29,254 nucleotides of DNA from RGIG1681 sp045657465 (lineage in GTDB: Bacteria > Bacillota > Clostridia > Christensenellales > UBA1242), in contig JAZOTD010000016.1 in the NCBI GenBank assembly GCA_045657465.1, positions 1 to 29,254 on the forward strand, given 5' to 3'. The notes below the pieces were generated by a model. That model was not told the DNA's origin. It did not search any database and saw only the letters and a program-made list of their open reading frames with translations. Shown here piece after piece: positions 21,104 to 28,201 of the stretch; position 1 is the first letter of the stretch, and each line of letters starts with the position of its first letter. The translations under genes and the position numbers were made by a program.

Positions 21104-23119
21104 ATGGAACTCACAGCTATTAAAGGTATTGGTGAAACAAGAAAACAATCGTTTGCTGAAAACGATATTTTTTCATGCGAAGATTTAATAGATTATTTTC
21201 CTTATAAATATTATGACTTTTCAAAAACCGAACCTTTTGCTGATGACGGCAGGGTGAGATTAATCAAAGCCACAGCTTCAGATAACCCTAAAATTGTCAA
21301 AATAAGAAACGGTCTGTCTTTTGTCACATGCAAAATGATTGACGAAGCAGGGCACTTGTTTAATGCTGTTTGGTATAATCAAACCTACATCAAATCACAA
21401 GTCTACATTGGCGCAGAGCTTTACATCTATGGCAAAAATAGTCCAAAAAAGAAAAACACATTCATTGTCTCAATTCACAAATTTACTGAAAAATTTTCAG
21501 CTCTTGGCTTGCTCCCAGTCTATAAATCAATTTCAAAAGTGGGGCAACAGACCATTCATGACACAATCAACAAATCTCTTAAACTCGTGAATTTTTCAAC
21601 GATTATACCTGATAGATTATTATTAAAATATAACCTTTTAGATTTGAAGGAATCATATGAAACCATTCACAACCCAAAAACTGCAGAAGATGTTTTTTCA
21701 GCAAAAAACCGTATCGAGATAGAAAAATTGATTCCGCTATTTGCAATCAATGAATATCACAAACTTACTTCAAAAGAGCAAAAATCTCATTCTTATCAAA
21801 ACACGACAGAAGTTTTTGAAGAGTTTAAAAAACTTATTCCTTTCACATTGACACCCGACCAAAAACAAGCAATTTTAGAAATGGAAAAAGATATGTCTTC
21901 AAGATTTTCTATGAACAGATTGCTGCAAGGTGATGTTGGGTCAGGAAAGACCATTGTTTCATTGTTTGGTGCCTTTTTGGCGGCAAAATCTGGTCATCAA
22001 GCAGCAATTATAGCACCAACTGAAATCTTGGCAAACCAACACTATGAAACCGCCACACGACTCTTTGGTGACTTTGGTTTTTCAATCACACTTCTCACAG
22101 GCTCAACTAAAGGAATTGAAAGAGAAGTTGCCGTGTCAAACATAGAATCAGGCAAATCAAAAATCGTTATAGGCACGCATGCACTTTTATCAGAATCAAT
22201 AAACTTTGATGATTTAACTTTTATCACAATCGACGAACAACACCGCTTTGGCGTTGCTCAAAGAGCGCTTATTAAACAAAAGGGCAAGTCACCAGATATT
22301 TTGGTTATGAGTGCAACTCCAATTCCAAGAACACTGGCACTTGTGGTCTATGGAAATCTTGATATTTCCTGCATTAACAGCAGACCAAAATCAAACAATA
22401 TCATTACAAATATTGTTATAAAATCAAAACAAAATGACATGTGGAATTATATTAGTTCAAAAGTTGTCACCGGGTCAAAAGTCTATGTAGTTTGTTCAAA
22501 AATTGACGAAGAAAACGAAGATGACGAAACAATCAGCTATTCAGCAAAAAACATGTATGACTATCTCTGCACAAAATTTCACAAGGCTGAAATTGGTCTC
22601 ATTCATGGCAAACTTTCAAAAGAGACACAAAACAAAACCATTGAACAATTTAGGCAAGGCAAAATCAAACTCTTGGTTTCAACGACAATTGTTGAAGTAG
22701 GCGTAGACATTCCAGACGCTGACATCATGGTTATTGCAACGCCAGACAGGTTTGGACTTGCAACACTTCACCAACTTAGGGGAAGAATTGGCAGAAACGG
22801 AGCAGAAGCACACTGTTTTTGCATGGCAGACCTGTTAAACGAACATTCATATGAAAGAATCAAATATTTTAGAGATAACTCTAATGGTTTTGACATTGCA
22901 GAATTTGACCTAAAAATGCGTGGTGCTGGCTCAACATTAGGCACAAATCAATCGGGAAAAGATGGGGGAATTCTTTCAAACTTTTCAAACGAAGCATTTA
23001 AACTTGCACTTGAACTATTTAATCATATAAAACTCGAACCTAGTCTTCATGCAAAAGCTCTCAGTTTGGGAGAACAATATGAAAAATCAAATGCATATAA
23101 CAAAATCATTTTAAATTAA
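21104..23119 (+). CDS. recG: ATP-dependent DNA helicase RecG
   Basis: This 671-residue double-strand DNA translocase regresses stalled forks and branch-migrates Holliday junctions. The N-terminal wedge/OB domain begins TAIKGIGETRKQSF. Walker A is LLQGDVGSGKTIVSLF (near 275), motif II is ITIDEQHRFGVAQR (DEQH, near 378), SATPIPRTLAL is motif III, and STTIVEVGVDIPDADIM with QLRGRIGRNG are motifs V and VI. The end (LKMRGAGSTLGTNQSGKDGG) is the RecG accessory segment. MELTAIKGIG is a natural RecG N terminus, so the missing ribosome binding site reflects a leaderless mRNA. The usual followers rsmD and coaD are absent. Confidence 0.97.
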   Translation: MELTAIKGIGETRKQSFAENDIFSCEDLIDYFPYKYYDFSKTEPFADDGRVRLIKATASDNPKIVKIRNGLSFVTCKMIDEAGHLFNAVWYNQTYIKSQVYIGAELYIYGKNSPKKKNTFIVSIHKFTEKFSALGLLPVYKSISKVGQQTIHDTINKSLKLVNFSTIIPDRLLLKYNLLDLKESYETIHNPKTAEDVFSAKNRIEIEKLIPLFAINEYHKLTSKEQKSHSYQNTTEVFEEFKKLIPFTLTPDQKQAILEMEKDMSSRFSMNRLLQGDVGSGKTIVSLFGAFLAAKSGHQAAIIAPTEILANQHYETATRLFGDFGFSITLLTGSTKGIEREVAVSNIESGKSKIVIGTHALLSESINFDDLTFITIDEQHRFGVAQRALIKQKGKSPDILVMSATPIPRTLALVVYGNLDISCINSRPKSNNIITNIVIKSKQNDMWNYISSKVVTGSKVYVVCSKIDEENEDDETISYSAKNMYDYLCTKFHKAEIGLIHGKLSKETQNKTIEQFRQGKIKLLVSTTIVEVGVDIPDADIMVIATPDRFGLATLHQLRGRIGRNGAEAHCFCMADLLNEHSYERIKYFRDNSNGFDIAEFDLKMRGAGSTLGTNQSGKDGGILSNFSNEAFKLALELFNHIKLEPSLHAKALSLGEQYEKSNAYNKIILN

Positions 23120-23152
23120 TTTGAAAATTTTTTAAATTTTTTAAAAAAACAC

Positions 23153-23181
23153 TTGCATTTGTATTAAATATTTGATATATT
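23153..23181 (+). promoter_or_regulatory. Promoter of the tRNA cluster
   Basis: TTGCAT (23153-23158), 17-base spacer and TATATT (23176-23181), 20 bases ahead of tRNA-Val. Confidence 0.75.
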
Positions 23182-23201
23182 ACTATTGTTCTTACGAACG
23201 C

Positions 23202-23277
23202 GGGGGTTTAGCTCAGCTGGGAGAGCATCTGCCTTACAAGCAGGCGGTCATAGGTTCGAGCCCTATAGTCCCCACCA
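23202..23277 (+). tRNA. tRNA-Val (anticodon TAC)
   Basis: A 76-base cloverleaf: acceptor GGGGGTT with AGTCCCC (two G-U pairs), D arm GCTC/GAGC, anticodon stem TCTGC/GCAGG with loop CTTACAA, T arm ATAGG-TTCGAGC-CCTAT, encoded ACCA end. It reads GUA and probably other Val codons by wobble. Confidence 0.97.
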
Positions 23278-23282
23278 ATATT

Positions 23283-23322
23283 GCTCGCACTGCACAGTAG
23301 TGCGGTGTGAGCGATTTTATTT
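23283..23322 (+). terminator. Hairpin after tRNA-Val
   Basis: GCTCGCACTGCAC (23283-23295) pairs with GTGCGGTGTGAGC (23300-23312), 13 bp with two G-U pairs around AGTA, followed by GATTTTATTTT. Terminator or processing hairpin. Confidence 0.75.
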
Positions 23323-23325
23323 TAT

Positions 23326-23400
23326 GCGGGAATCGCTCACTGGTTGAGCGCTGCCTTGCCAAGGCAGATGCCGCGAGTTCGAATCTCGTTTCCCGCTCCA
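23326..23400 (+). tRNA. tRNA-Gly (anticodon GCC)
   Basis: A 75-base cloverleaf: acceptor GCGGGAA/TTCCCGC, D arm GCTC/GAGC, anticodon stem CTGCC/GGCAG with loop TTGCCAA, T arm GCGAG-TTCGAAT-CTCGT, encoded TCCA end. It reads GGC and GGU. Confidence 0.97.
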
Positions 23401-23406
23401 TAAACA

Positions 23407-23443
23407 AAAGTGAGCGGCAGGTGAACAACTTGCCGTTTACTTT
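23407..23443 (+). terminator. Hairpin after tRNA-Gly
   Basis: Arms 23407-23422 and 23428-23443 give a 16-bp stem including G-U pairs around GAACA. A T tract appears only several bases later (ATTTTTAT), so it may be a processing hairpin rather than a full terminator. Confidence 0.6.
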
Positions 23444-23455
23444 ACCAATTTTTAT

Positions 23456-23529
23456 GGCGACATAGCCAAGAGGTAAGGCACGGGTCTGCAACACCCTCAC
23501 CCTCAGTTCGATTCTGAGTGTCGCCTCCA
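23456..23529 (+). tRNA. tRNA-Cys (anticodon GCA)
   Basis: A 74-base cloverleaf: acceptor GGCGACA/TGTCGCC, D arm GCC/GGC, anticodon stem CGGGT/ACCCT with loop CTGCAAC, T arm CTCAG-TTCGATT-CTGAG, encoded TCCA end. Reads UGC and UGU. Confidence 0.97.
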
Positions 23530-23533
23530 TAAC

Positions 23534-23565
23534 AAAAACACATCACTTGCTGATGTGTTTTTTTA
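23534..23565 (+). terminator. Terminator after tRNA-Cys
   Basis: AAAAACACATCA (23534-23545) pairs with TGATGTGTTTTT around CTTGC and continues into a T run, a clear intrinsic terminator for the tRNA operon. Confidence 0.92.
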
Positions 23566-23632
23566 TTGCAATACGAAGAATTGAACGACTGATAAGGCAG
23601 TTCGCTCGGCTTAGCCAACGACCTTGATTTGT
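23566..23632. other. Unexplained GC-richer island after the tRNA cluster
   Basis: Between two terminators lies a stretch clearly richer in G+C than the surrounding intergenic DNA, including CAGTTCGCTCGGCTTAGCC. It encodes no plausible protein and folds into no clean tRNA. It could be a decayed repeat or an old tRNA-associated insertion remnant. Confidence 0.3.
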
Positions 23633-23667
23633 TTTTTATTTTTAGTATTATTTTTATAATTAAACAA

Positions 23668-23702
23668 TAAAAAAGCCTTGAGATTTTCTCTCAAGGCTTT
23701 TT
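23668..23702 (-). terminator. Terminator of the membrane protein gene
   Basis: On the minus strand GCCTTGAGA (23697-23689) pairs with TCTCAAGGC (23683-23675) around 5 bases and is followed by a T-rich tail. Confidence 0.9.
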
Positions 23703-23703
23703 A

Positions 23704-24477
23704 TTATGCATGTTTTTGTCTGCGTTTTCTAATTAAATGAAACACATAATAGAACAGTGAAACATATAACACAAATAGCAAAACAACCATTATTGGATAC
23801 AACACAGGGCTGCCGCCAACTATGTTAAACACCAAATCATATGGAGTGCCGTCACCACGCATTAAGAACATGTAGTTATAATCAATAATAACATTTGTCA
23901 CATAGGCAGCAACGCAGAATGAAAGTAAAATTGCAAATGTAATGACTATATTTTGCGTTTTCATACTAGTCATTTTTGCAAATCCAATATACAACGCTGA
24001 AAATCCAGAAATTGCATGGGTGATTCCAGAAATTACATTGTCAACTGACAAAACAGGATAACAAGCATAGTTTTGACCTGCAGCATATGTTCCTAAAATT
24101 GCGCCTAACATACCAAAAATAAATACAAAATCTAATGAAGCTTCTTTAATTTTTCCTTTGGCAAAAGCTGCAAGGGGAATTGCAATTAACTGTATGCTAC
24201 ACAAGAATAGTGGAAGCATTTGAAGCCAAGCCATAGCATCTTTTGATCTGAAACAAATCATTACTATTTTAAAAATTTCAAAAACATTTATTAAAATTGC
24301 AGCCCAAATCAAAACTTTATTTTTCACTTTGTCGTCTTTATCTTTATTACGAAGCCCCAGCCACACAGCCAAAACAGCCATAATTATCATTAAACTTGTA
24401 ACAAACACAAGATGTTGCCAAGAAAAATAACCTTCTGGTTCTCTTTTATATCCACCAAATCCAAAAAATTCTCCCAT
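23704..24477 (-). CDS. Polytopic membrane protein, probably YwaF/TP0381 (TMEM164-like) family
   Basis: This 257-residue protein has six to seven hydrophobic segments, for example HLVFVTSLMIIMAVLAVWLG, the region around VLIWAAILINVFEIF, LPLFLCSIQLIAIPLAAFA, FVFIFGMLGAILGTY, a segment near ISGFSALYIGF and VLYPIMVVLLFVLYVSLFYY. LPLFLCSIQLIAIP in the middle and GGSPVLYP before the last span resemble the conserved positions of the TIGR02206/YwaF family of integral membrane proteins, whose function is unknown. The C terminus is basic (RKRRQKHA), suggesting it lies inside. AAGGTGG sits four bases before the ATG. It is a single-gene unit on the minus strand with its own terminator. Confidence 0.6.
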   Translation of the reverse strand: MGEFFGFGGYKREPEGYFSWQHLVFVTSLMIIMAVLAVWLGLRNKDKDDKVKNKVLIWAAILINVFEIFKIVMICFRSKDAMAWLQMLPLFLCSIQLIAIPLAAFAKGKIKEASLDFVFIFGMLGAILGTYAAGQNYACYPVLSVDNVISGITHAISGFSALYIGFAKMTSMKTQNIVITFAILLSFCVAAYVTNVIIDYNYMFLMRGDGTPYDLVFNIVGGSPVLYPIMVVLLFVLYVSLFYYVFHLIRKRRQKHA

Positions 24478-24497
24478 AAAACCACCTTATCATTAGT

Positions 24498-24527
24498 ATT
24501 ATAATTCAATTATGTACAATTATGTAA
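24498..24527 (-). promoter_or_regulatory. Possible promoter with a tandem 10-bp repeat
   Basis: On the minus strand TTACAT (24527-24522), 18-base spacer and TATAAT (24503-24498). The plus strand shows CAATTATGTA twice in tandem at 24507-24526, filling the spacer and entering the -35; a one-helical-turn repeat of this kind can be a regulator site. Confidence 0.4.
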
Positions 24528-24605
24528 CATTCTGTCAAATAAATCACATAAAACAAAAACACATATTGCATACAAATAAATAATAATAACTATCAAAATT
24601 ATTAA

Positions 24606-24634
24606 TTGATAAAAAAAATATTGCATGATATACT
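24606..24634 (+). promoter_or_regulatory. Promoter of the histidine phosphatase gene
   Basis: TTGATA (24606-24611), 17-base spacer and TATACT (24629-24634), 28 bases before the ATG. Confidence 0.7.
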
Positions 24635-24662
24635 ATAAAAAACATCGTGTGGGGAATAAAAT

Positions 24663-25205
24663 ATGAAAATTTATGTAATGCGTCACGGCACAACTGTTTG
24701 GAATGAAAAGGGTATAACTCAAGGACGCACAAACAATAGATTAAGTAAAAAAGGCAAATCTTTCACTGAAGAAGTTTCTTTAACTCTTAAAGATGTTTCT
24801 TTTGACGTGATTTTTGCATCACCACTCATGAGAACTATGCAAACCGCAAATATTATCAACAAACACCATAACACCAAAATCATCAAAGACGCTCGTTTGA
24901 TTGAAATTGACCAAGGCATATTTTCTGGCAAATGTTGGCGCAAGCTTTCACCAGAAGAAAAATCACTAAAATCACTTCAATCTAAAGAATGTGGAATGGA
25001 ATCTTATGAAAGTGTTTATGAACGAGTAAAGAATTTTGTAAGCGAGCTTGTGGCTCAAAACAACTATAGAAATATATTAATTGTCACTCACAATGTTTGT
25101 GCAAGCCTTATTGCTGACATATTAAATCATATTGAAGTTGATTTTAACAACGCATCACACCTAAGGAACTTTCAAAACGCCGAAATTAAATGTTTTGAAG
25201 TTTAA
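24663..25205 (+). CDS. Histidine phosphatase (phosphoglycerate mutase-like) family protein
   Basis: This 180-residue cytosolic enzyme has the catalytic phosphohistidine motif MRHGTTVWNEKG (His8), the second Arg in ASPLMRTMQTANII, the acid residue in EIDQGIFSGK and the second catalytic His in IVTHNVCASLI. The fold and length fit small cofactor-independent-style phosphatases of the family (GpmB, CobC, YhfR-like); the substrate cannot be told from sequence. It is not full-length GpmA (about 250 residues). GGGGA precedes the ATG. It stands alone between its promoter and a terminator. Confidence 0.88.
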   Translation: MKIYVMRHGTTVWNEKGITQGRTNNRLSKKGKSFTEEVSLTLKDVSFDVIFASPLMRTMQTANIINKHHNTKIIKDARLIEIDQGIFSGKCWRKLSPEEKSLKSLQSKECGMESYESVYERVKNFVSELVAQNNYRNILIVTHNVCASLIADILNHIEVDFNNASHLRNFQNAEIKCFEV

Positions 25206-25248
25206 TATAGACATTATATAACAATTTAGTAGAAATAAATTTAAAATA

Positions 25249-25278
25249 AAAAAAGATAGTGTTTTCACTATCTTTTTT
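25249..25278. terminator. Terminator after the histidine phosphatase gene
   Basis: AAAAGATAGTG (25251-25261) and CACTATCTTTTTT pair around TTTT, with A and T tracts on the two sides, so it can work in both directions. Confidence 0.88.
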
Positions 25279-25281
25279 GTA

Positions 25282-25398
25282 TGATGGCCGCACTTGTAAG
25301 GAGCAATATTATTGCGACGGAATAGCGAGAACGTAGTGGAGCGTCACAAGGCACGGATTTTATTTTGACTCTCAAAATAAAATTGCCGGAAACAAGCA
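25282..25398. repeat. Two-palindrome intergenic element of unknown nature
   Basis: This 117-base block lies between two terminators. It contains the palindrome GCAATA-T-TATTGC (25303-25315), a GC-richer core (25313-25352) and a perfect 12-bp inverted repeat ATTTTATTTTGA-CTC-TCAAAATAAAAT (25357-25383). No promoter, tRNA or credible reading frame is visible. A REP- or MITE-like repeat or a structured RNA are possible. Confidence 0.4.
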
Positions 25399-25400
25399 AT

Positions 25401-25429
25401 AAAAAAATCAGGATATAAAATCCTGACTT
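25401..25429 (-). terminator. Terminator after tRNA-Leu
   Basis: On the minus strand TCAGGAT (25426-25420) pairs with ATCCTGA (25414-25408) around 5 bases and is followed by seven T residues. Confidence 0.9.
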
Positions 25430-25518
25430 TGGTGCCGATGGCCGGACTTGAACCGGCACGGAGCTTGCACCCCGAGGGATTTTAAGTCCCTTGCGTCTGC
25501 CTATTTCGCCACATCGGC
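25430..25518 (-). tRNA. tRNA-Leu (anticodon TAA)
   Basis: An 89-base class II tRNA: acceptor GCCGATG/CATCGGC, D arm beginning GGCG, anticodon stem AGGGA/TCCCT with loop CTTAAAA, long variable arm (CGGGGTGCAAGCTCCG region), T arm GCCGG-TTCAAGT-CCGGC, encoded ACCA end. Reads UUA and UUG. Confidence 0.97.
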
Positions 25519-25538
25519 ATATCTATTAAACATTATTT

Positions 25539-25566
25539 ATTATAAACACTTTTGGTCTTTTGTAAA
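25539..25566 (-). promoter_or_regulatory. Promoter of tRNA-Leu
   Basis: On the minus strand TTTACA (25566-25561), 16-base spacer and TATAAT (25544-25539), about 20 bases before the mature tRNA. Confidence 0.7.
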
Positions 25567-25615
25567 GTTAATTTGTTAATTTTGTAACAATTTTTTTTAA
25601 TATTCAATTTTGCTA

Positions 25616-25643
25616 TGTTTATTAATTTTTAATATGTTATAAT
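25616..25643 (+). promoter_or_regulatory. Possible promoter of the CYTH gene
   Basis: TATAAT (25638-25643) with an extended TGT in front and a weak TGTTTA 16 bases upstream. Confidence 0.45.
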
Positions 25644-25676
25644 GCCAATAGGAAAATATGCAAGGGGAAAATGTGT

Positions 25677-26234
25677 ATGAAAACAGAAATCGAAGCAAGA
25701 CTTCTTGAAATTAATGAAAAAGAATTTATTGATAAAATAAGGTCACTCGGTGCAACATTTGTCGGTGATTGGTTTATGACCAGAAATGTTTATGATATTG
25801 TCAAAAATGATGACAGCAAATGGATTAGGCTTAGAAGCGACGGCGAAAAAACAACACTAACCATCAAAGAAATTAAACATTCAGGCATTGACGGAACTTT
25901 AGAAACAGAAATCGAAGTTGGCGACTTTGACGAAACAAACACAATTTTAAACAAACTTGGTTTCTTTGCTAGGGGTTCTCAAACCAACAGGCGAATAAGA
26001 TATATTTTAGATGATGTTGAAATTGACATTGATTTCTGGCCATACATTCCAACATATGTGGAGTTTGAAGCAGATAGTGCACAAAAAATTAAAGACCTTT
26101 GCAACAAACTCGAAATTGACTTTAACAAACTTATAACAATAAGTGTTCCTGAGGTTTATCTTCATTATGGAAAGAATGTTCGCGACTGGGCAAATGCATA
26201 TCTAGAAGAAGATAGAAAAAACTTGAAATTTTAA
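25677..26234 (+). CDS. CYTH domain protein (class IV adenylate cyclase / triphosphatase fold)
   Basis: This 185-residue protein begins MKTEIEARLLEI, where EIEAR is a variant of the ExExK signature of the CYTH triphosphate tunnel. Other tunnel strands are WIRLRSDGEKTTLTIKE (Arg and Lys residues), ETEIEV, RRIRYILDDVEIDIDFWPYI and PTYVEFEAD. Members include CyaB-type adenylate cyclases, thiamine triphosphatases and inorganic triphosphatases; sequence alone does not decide. No signal peptide or membrane span is seen. ATG 25677 is preferred to the in-frame ATG 25671, because AAGGGGA (25662-25668) is 8 bases from 25677 but only 2 from 25671. Single-gene unit. Confidence 0.85.
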   Translation: MKTEIEARLLEINEKEFIDKIRSLGATFVGDWFMTRNVYDIVKNDDSKWIRLRSDGEKTTLTIKEIKHSGIDGTLETEIEVGDFDETNTILNKLGFFARGSQTNRRIRYILDDVEIDIDFWPYIPTYVEFEADSAQKIKDLCNKLEIDFNKLITISVPEVYLHYGKNVRDWANAYLEEDRKNLKF

Positions 26235-26264
26235 ATCAAAAGCAGAATCTCAACCAGAAAACTA

Positions 26265-26292
26265 AAAGAGCCAAAACACGGCTCTTTTTTTT
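26265..26292 (+). terminator. Terminator after the CYTH gene
   Basis: AAAGAGCC (26265-26272) pairs with GGCTCTTT (26280-26287) around a 7-base loop, followed by more T residues. Confidence 0.9.
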
Positions 26293-26347
26293 GTGCAAAA
26301 ATCACGTTTTGTGCTAACTTGCATAGTTTATAGCATAGGGGGAATGT

Positions 26348-27223
26348 ATGCTTTTTAAAGGGAGTGCTGTGGCACTTGTTACACCATTTGATGAAAAAAA
26401 TGAAGTTAATTATTATGAGCTAAAGCATCTAATCAGCTATCAACTTGCATCAGGCACCAAAGCAATTGTTATTTTAGGAACAACAGGTGAAGCTTCAACA
26501 ATAAGCATGGCAGAACGTGAAAAAATCATAAAGTTTGCAGAGTGTGAAATAAACCACAAAGTGCCACTTATTGTTGGCACTGGTTCAAACTCAACAGACA
26601 CCGCAATCACTTTAACTAGACAAGCTGAAGAACTTGGTGCAGACGGCGTGCTTATAGTTTCACCATATTACAACAAATGCAATGATGACGGCATTTTAAA
26701 GCATTACAAAGCTATTTCAAGACAAACAAATCTTCCAATAATCATTTATAATGTTCCATCAAGAACGGGTGTTAATATTTCTCCAAAAACAGTGCTTAAA
26801 CTTTCAAAAATAAAAAACATCGTTGGCATAAAAGAAGCGAGCGGAAATTTAAATCAAGTGGCAGAAATTTGCAAGTTTGCATCAAAAAACTTTATGGTTT
26901 ATTCAGGTGATGACCTGCTTACACTTCCAATGATGTCGATTGGAGCAAGTGGTGTGATATCCGTCACCGCAAACTGCTATCCTGAACACATGCAAATGAT
27001 GTGCAACTATGCACTTTGTGGAGACTTTTTTAATGCCAAACTTTTACACGAACGACTATTTGAAATAAACAAGGCACTATTTCTAGACATAAACCCAATT
27101 TGCATAAAATATTATCTTTCTCTGCTTGGTTTTAATGTTGGAAAAACAAGACTTCCACTTTCAGCTCCAAACCAAGAAATAAAACAAAAATTAAAGGAAG
27201 TTAAAAACAAATATGAAAATTAG
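26348..27223 (+). CDS. dapA: 4-hydroxy-tetrahydrodipicolinate synthase
   Basis: This 291-residue TIM-barrel aldolase condenses pyruvate with aspartate semialdehyde, the first committed step to diaminopimelate and lysine. ILGTTGEASTIS (about 40-51) holds the Thr-Thr pair, IIIYNVPSRTGVNI (about 130-143) the catalytic Tyr and the Arg that binds the carboxylate, and GIKEASGN (near 160) the Schiff-base lysine. Length is typical. AGGGGGA precedes the ATG. It overlaps ddh by 11 bases, so both are made from one message. No dapB is in the window although the pathway needs it. The residues normally contacting lysine for feedback inhibition cannot be judged safely by eye. Confidence 0.96.
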   Translation: MLFKGSAVALVTPFDEKNEVNYYELKHLISYQLASGTKAIVILGTTGEASTISMAEREKIIKFAECEINHKVPLIVGTGSNSTDTAITLTRQAEELGADGVLIVSPYYNKCNDDGILKHYKAISRQTNLPIIIYNVPSRTGVNISPKTVLKLSKIKNIVGIKEASGNLNQVAEICKFASKNFMVYSGDDLLTLPMMSIGASGVISVTANCYPEHMQMMCNYALCGDFFNAKLLHERLFEINKALFLDINPICIKYYLSLLGFNVGKTRLPLSAPNQEIKQKLKEVKNKYEN

Positions 27224-28163
27224 AATAGGTATTGTTGGTTATGGCAATCTGGGAAAGGCTATTGAACAAAATATTTTGGCTAATTCAAAATATAAACTTG
27301 TGGCTATATTTTCACGCAGAATGACAACTTCAAAATTTGGAACAATTGTTGAACCATATGAGCATCACAGATTTTATAAAAACAAAATTGACATAATGTT
27401 TCTTTGTGGCGGTTCACTTAAAGACACTGAATATCAAACAAAAGAAATTGCAAGACATTTTGATTGCATCAATTCTTTTGATACACATTCAAAAATAATT
27501 TCTCATGTCACAACCCTTGAAAAAATTTGCAAAGAAACCCGTCATCGTGCCATTGTTTCATGCGGTTGGGACCCTGGACTTTTCAGCATTATGCGTGCAT
27601 ATTTTTTTAAAATTAGTGACAACTTTCCACACACATTTTGGGGCAAAGGCATAAGCATGGGGCATAGTGACGCTATCAGACAGGTTGACGGAGTTGATGA
27701 CGGCGTGCAGTTTACAATTCCCAACAAAGAAGCGGTTTTGCTTGCAAAGAAGAATAAGCTTGGTGATAACATTCCAAAACACTTTAGAGAATGTTTTGTT
27801 GTTTCAAAAGTTAAAAACAAAGCAAAGATTGCAGAGCAGATTAAAAATATTCCAAACTATTTTCATGGTCAACCAACTAGCGTCACATTTGTAGATGAAT
27901 TAAACCTTGCAAAACTAAAAAGCAAAATGATTCATGGCGGAGAAGTGATAAGTGCTTTTAACATGAATAACAACAAGTTCTCAATGAGCTTTAAAACAAA
28001 AATGTCTTCAAATCCTGACTTCACTGCAAAAATCATGACCTGCTATATTCAAGCGATAATTTCACTAAAAGAAAAAGGCATAACTGGAGCATTTACCTCA
28101 TTAGACATTCCAGTGTCAATGCTATTTGAAGACAGATTTAAAATGATAGATAAATTTTGCTAA
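27213..28163 (+). CDS. ddh: meso-Diaminopimelate D-dehydrogenase
   Basis: This 316-residue NADPH enzyme makes meso-diaminopimelate in one step by reductive amination of L-2-amino-6-ketopimelate, the open-chain form of tetrahydrodipicolinate. The N-terminal Rossmann motif is RIGIVGYGNLGKAIEQN; NSFDTHSKI and SCGWDPGLFSIMRAY are signature stretches of Ddh, and GKGISMGHSDAIRQVDGVDD is the substrate-domain region. Its ATG lies inside the last codons of dapA (11-base overlap), with AAGGAAG about 12 bases upstream. The pair indicates the dehydrogenase branch of the lysine pathway instead of the succinylase or acetylase branches, and a peptidoglycan with meso-diaminopimelate. Confidence 0.95.
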   Translation: MKIRIGIVGYGNLGKAIEQNILANSKYKLVAIFSRRMTTSKFGTIVEPYEHHRFYKNKIDIMFLCGGSLKDTEYQTKEIARHFDCINSFDTHSKIISHVTTLEKICKETRHRAIVSCGWDPGLFSIMRAYFFKISDNFPHTFWGKGISMGHSDAIRQVDGVDDGVQFTIPNKEAVLLAKKNKLGDNIPKHFRECFVVSKVKNKAKIAEQIKNIPNYFHGQPTSVTFVDELNLAKLKSKMIHGGEVISAFNMNNNKFSMSFKTKMSSNPDFTAKIMTCYIQAIISLKEKGITGAFTSLDIPVSMLFEDRFKMIDKFC

Positions 28164-28199
28164 AAAAAAGATATAAGCGAATTGCTTATATCTCTTTTT
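28161..28199. terminator. Bidirectional terminator after ddh
   Basis: GATATAAGC (28170-28178) pairs with GCTTATATC (28184-28192) around GAATT, with eight A residues on the left and TCTTTTT on the right. It serves ddh (plus) and the small membrane gene (minus). Confidence 0.85.
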
Positions 28200-28201
28200 C
28201 A

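Noticed and set aside
23234..23530. Minus-strand reading frame of 98 codons
   Set aside because: It is the antisense of three tRNA genes and their hairpins, with phrases such as ETRFELAASALARQ typical of tRNA complements.
23566..23632. A degraded tRNA on the minus strand
   Set aside because: A T-loop-like GTTCAATTC is present, but no acceptor, D or anticodon stem can be paired.
25268..25459. Minus-strand reading frame of 63 codons starting MPVQVRPSAP
   Set aside because: It begins inside tRNA-Leu and is the well-known spurious translation of the tRNA T-arm region; it crosses a terminator and has no ribosome binding site.
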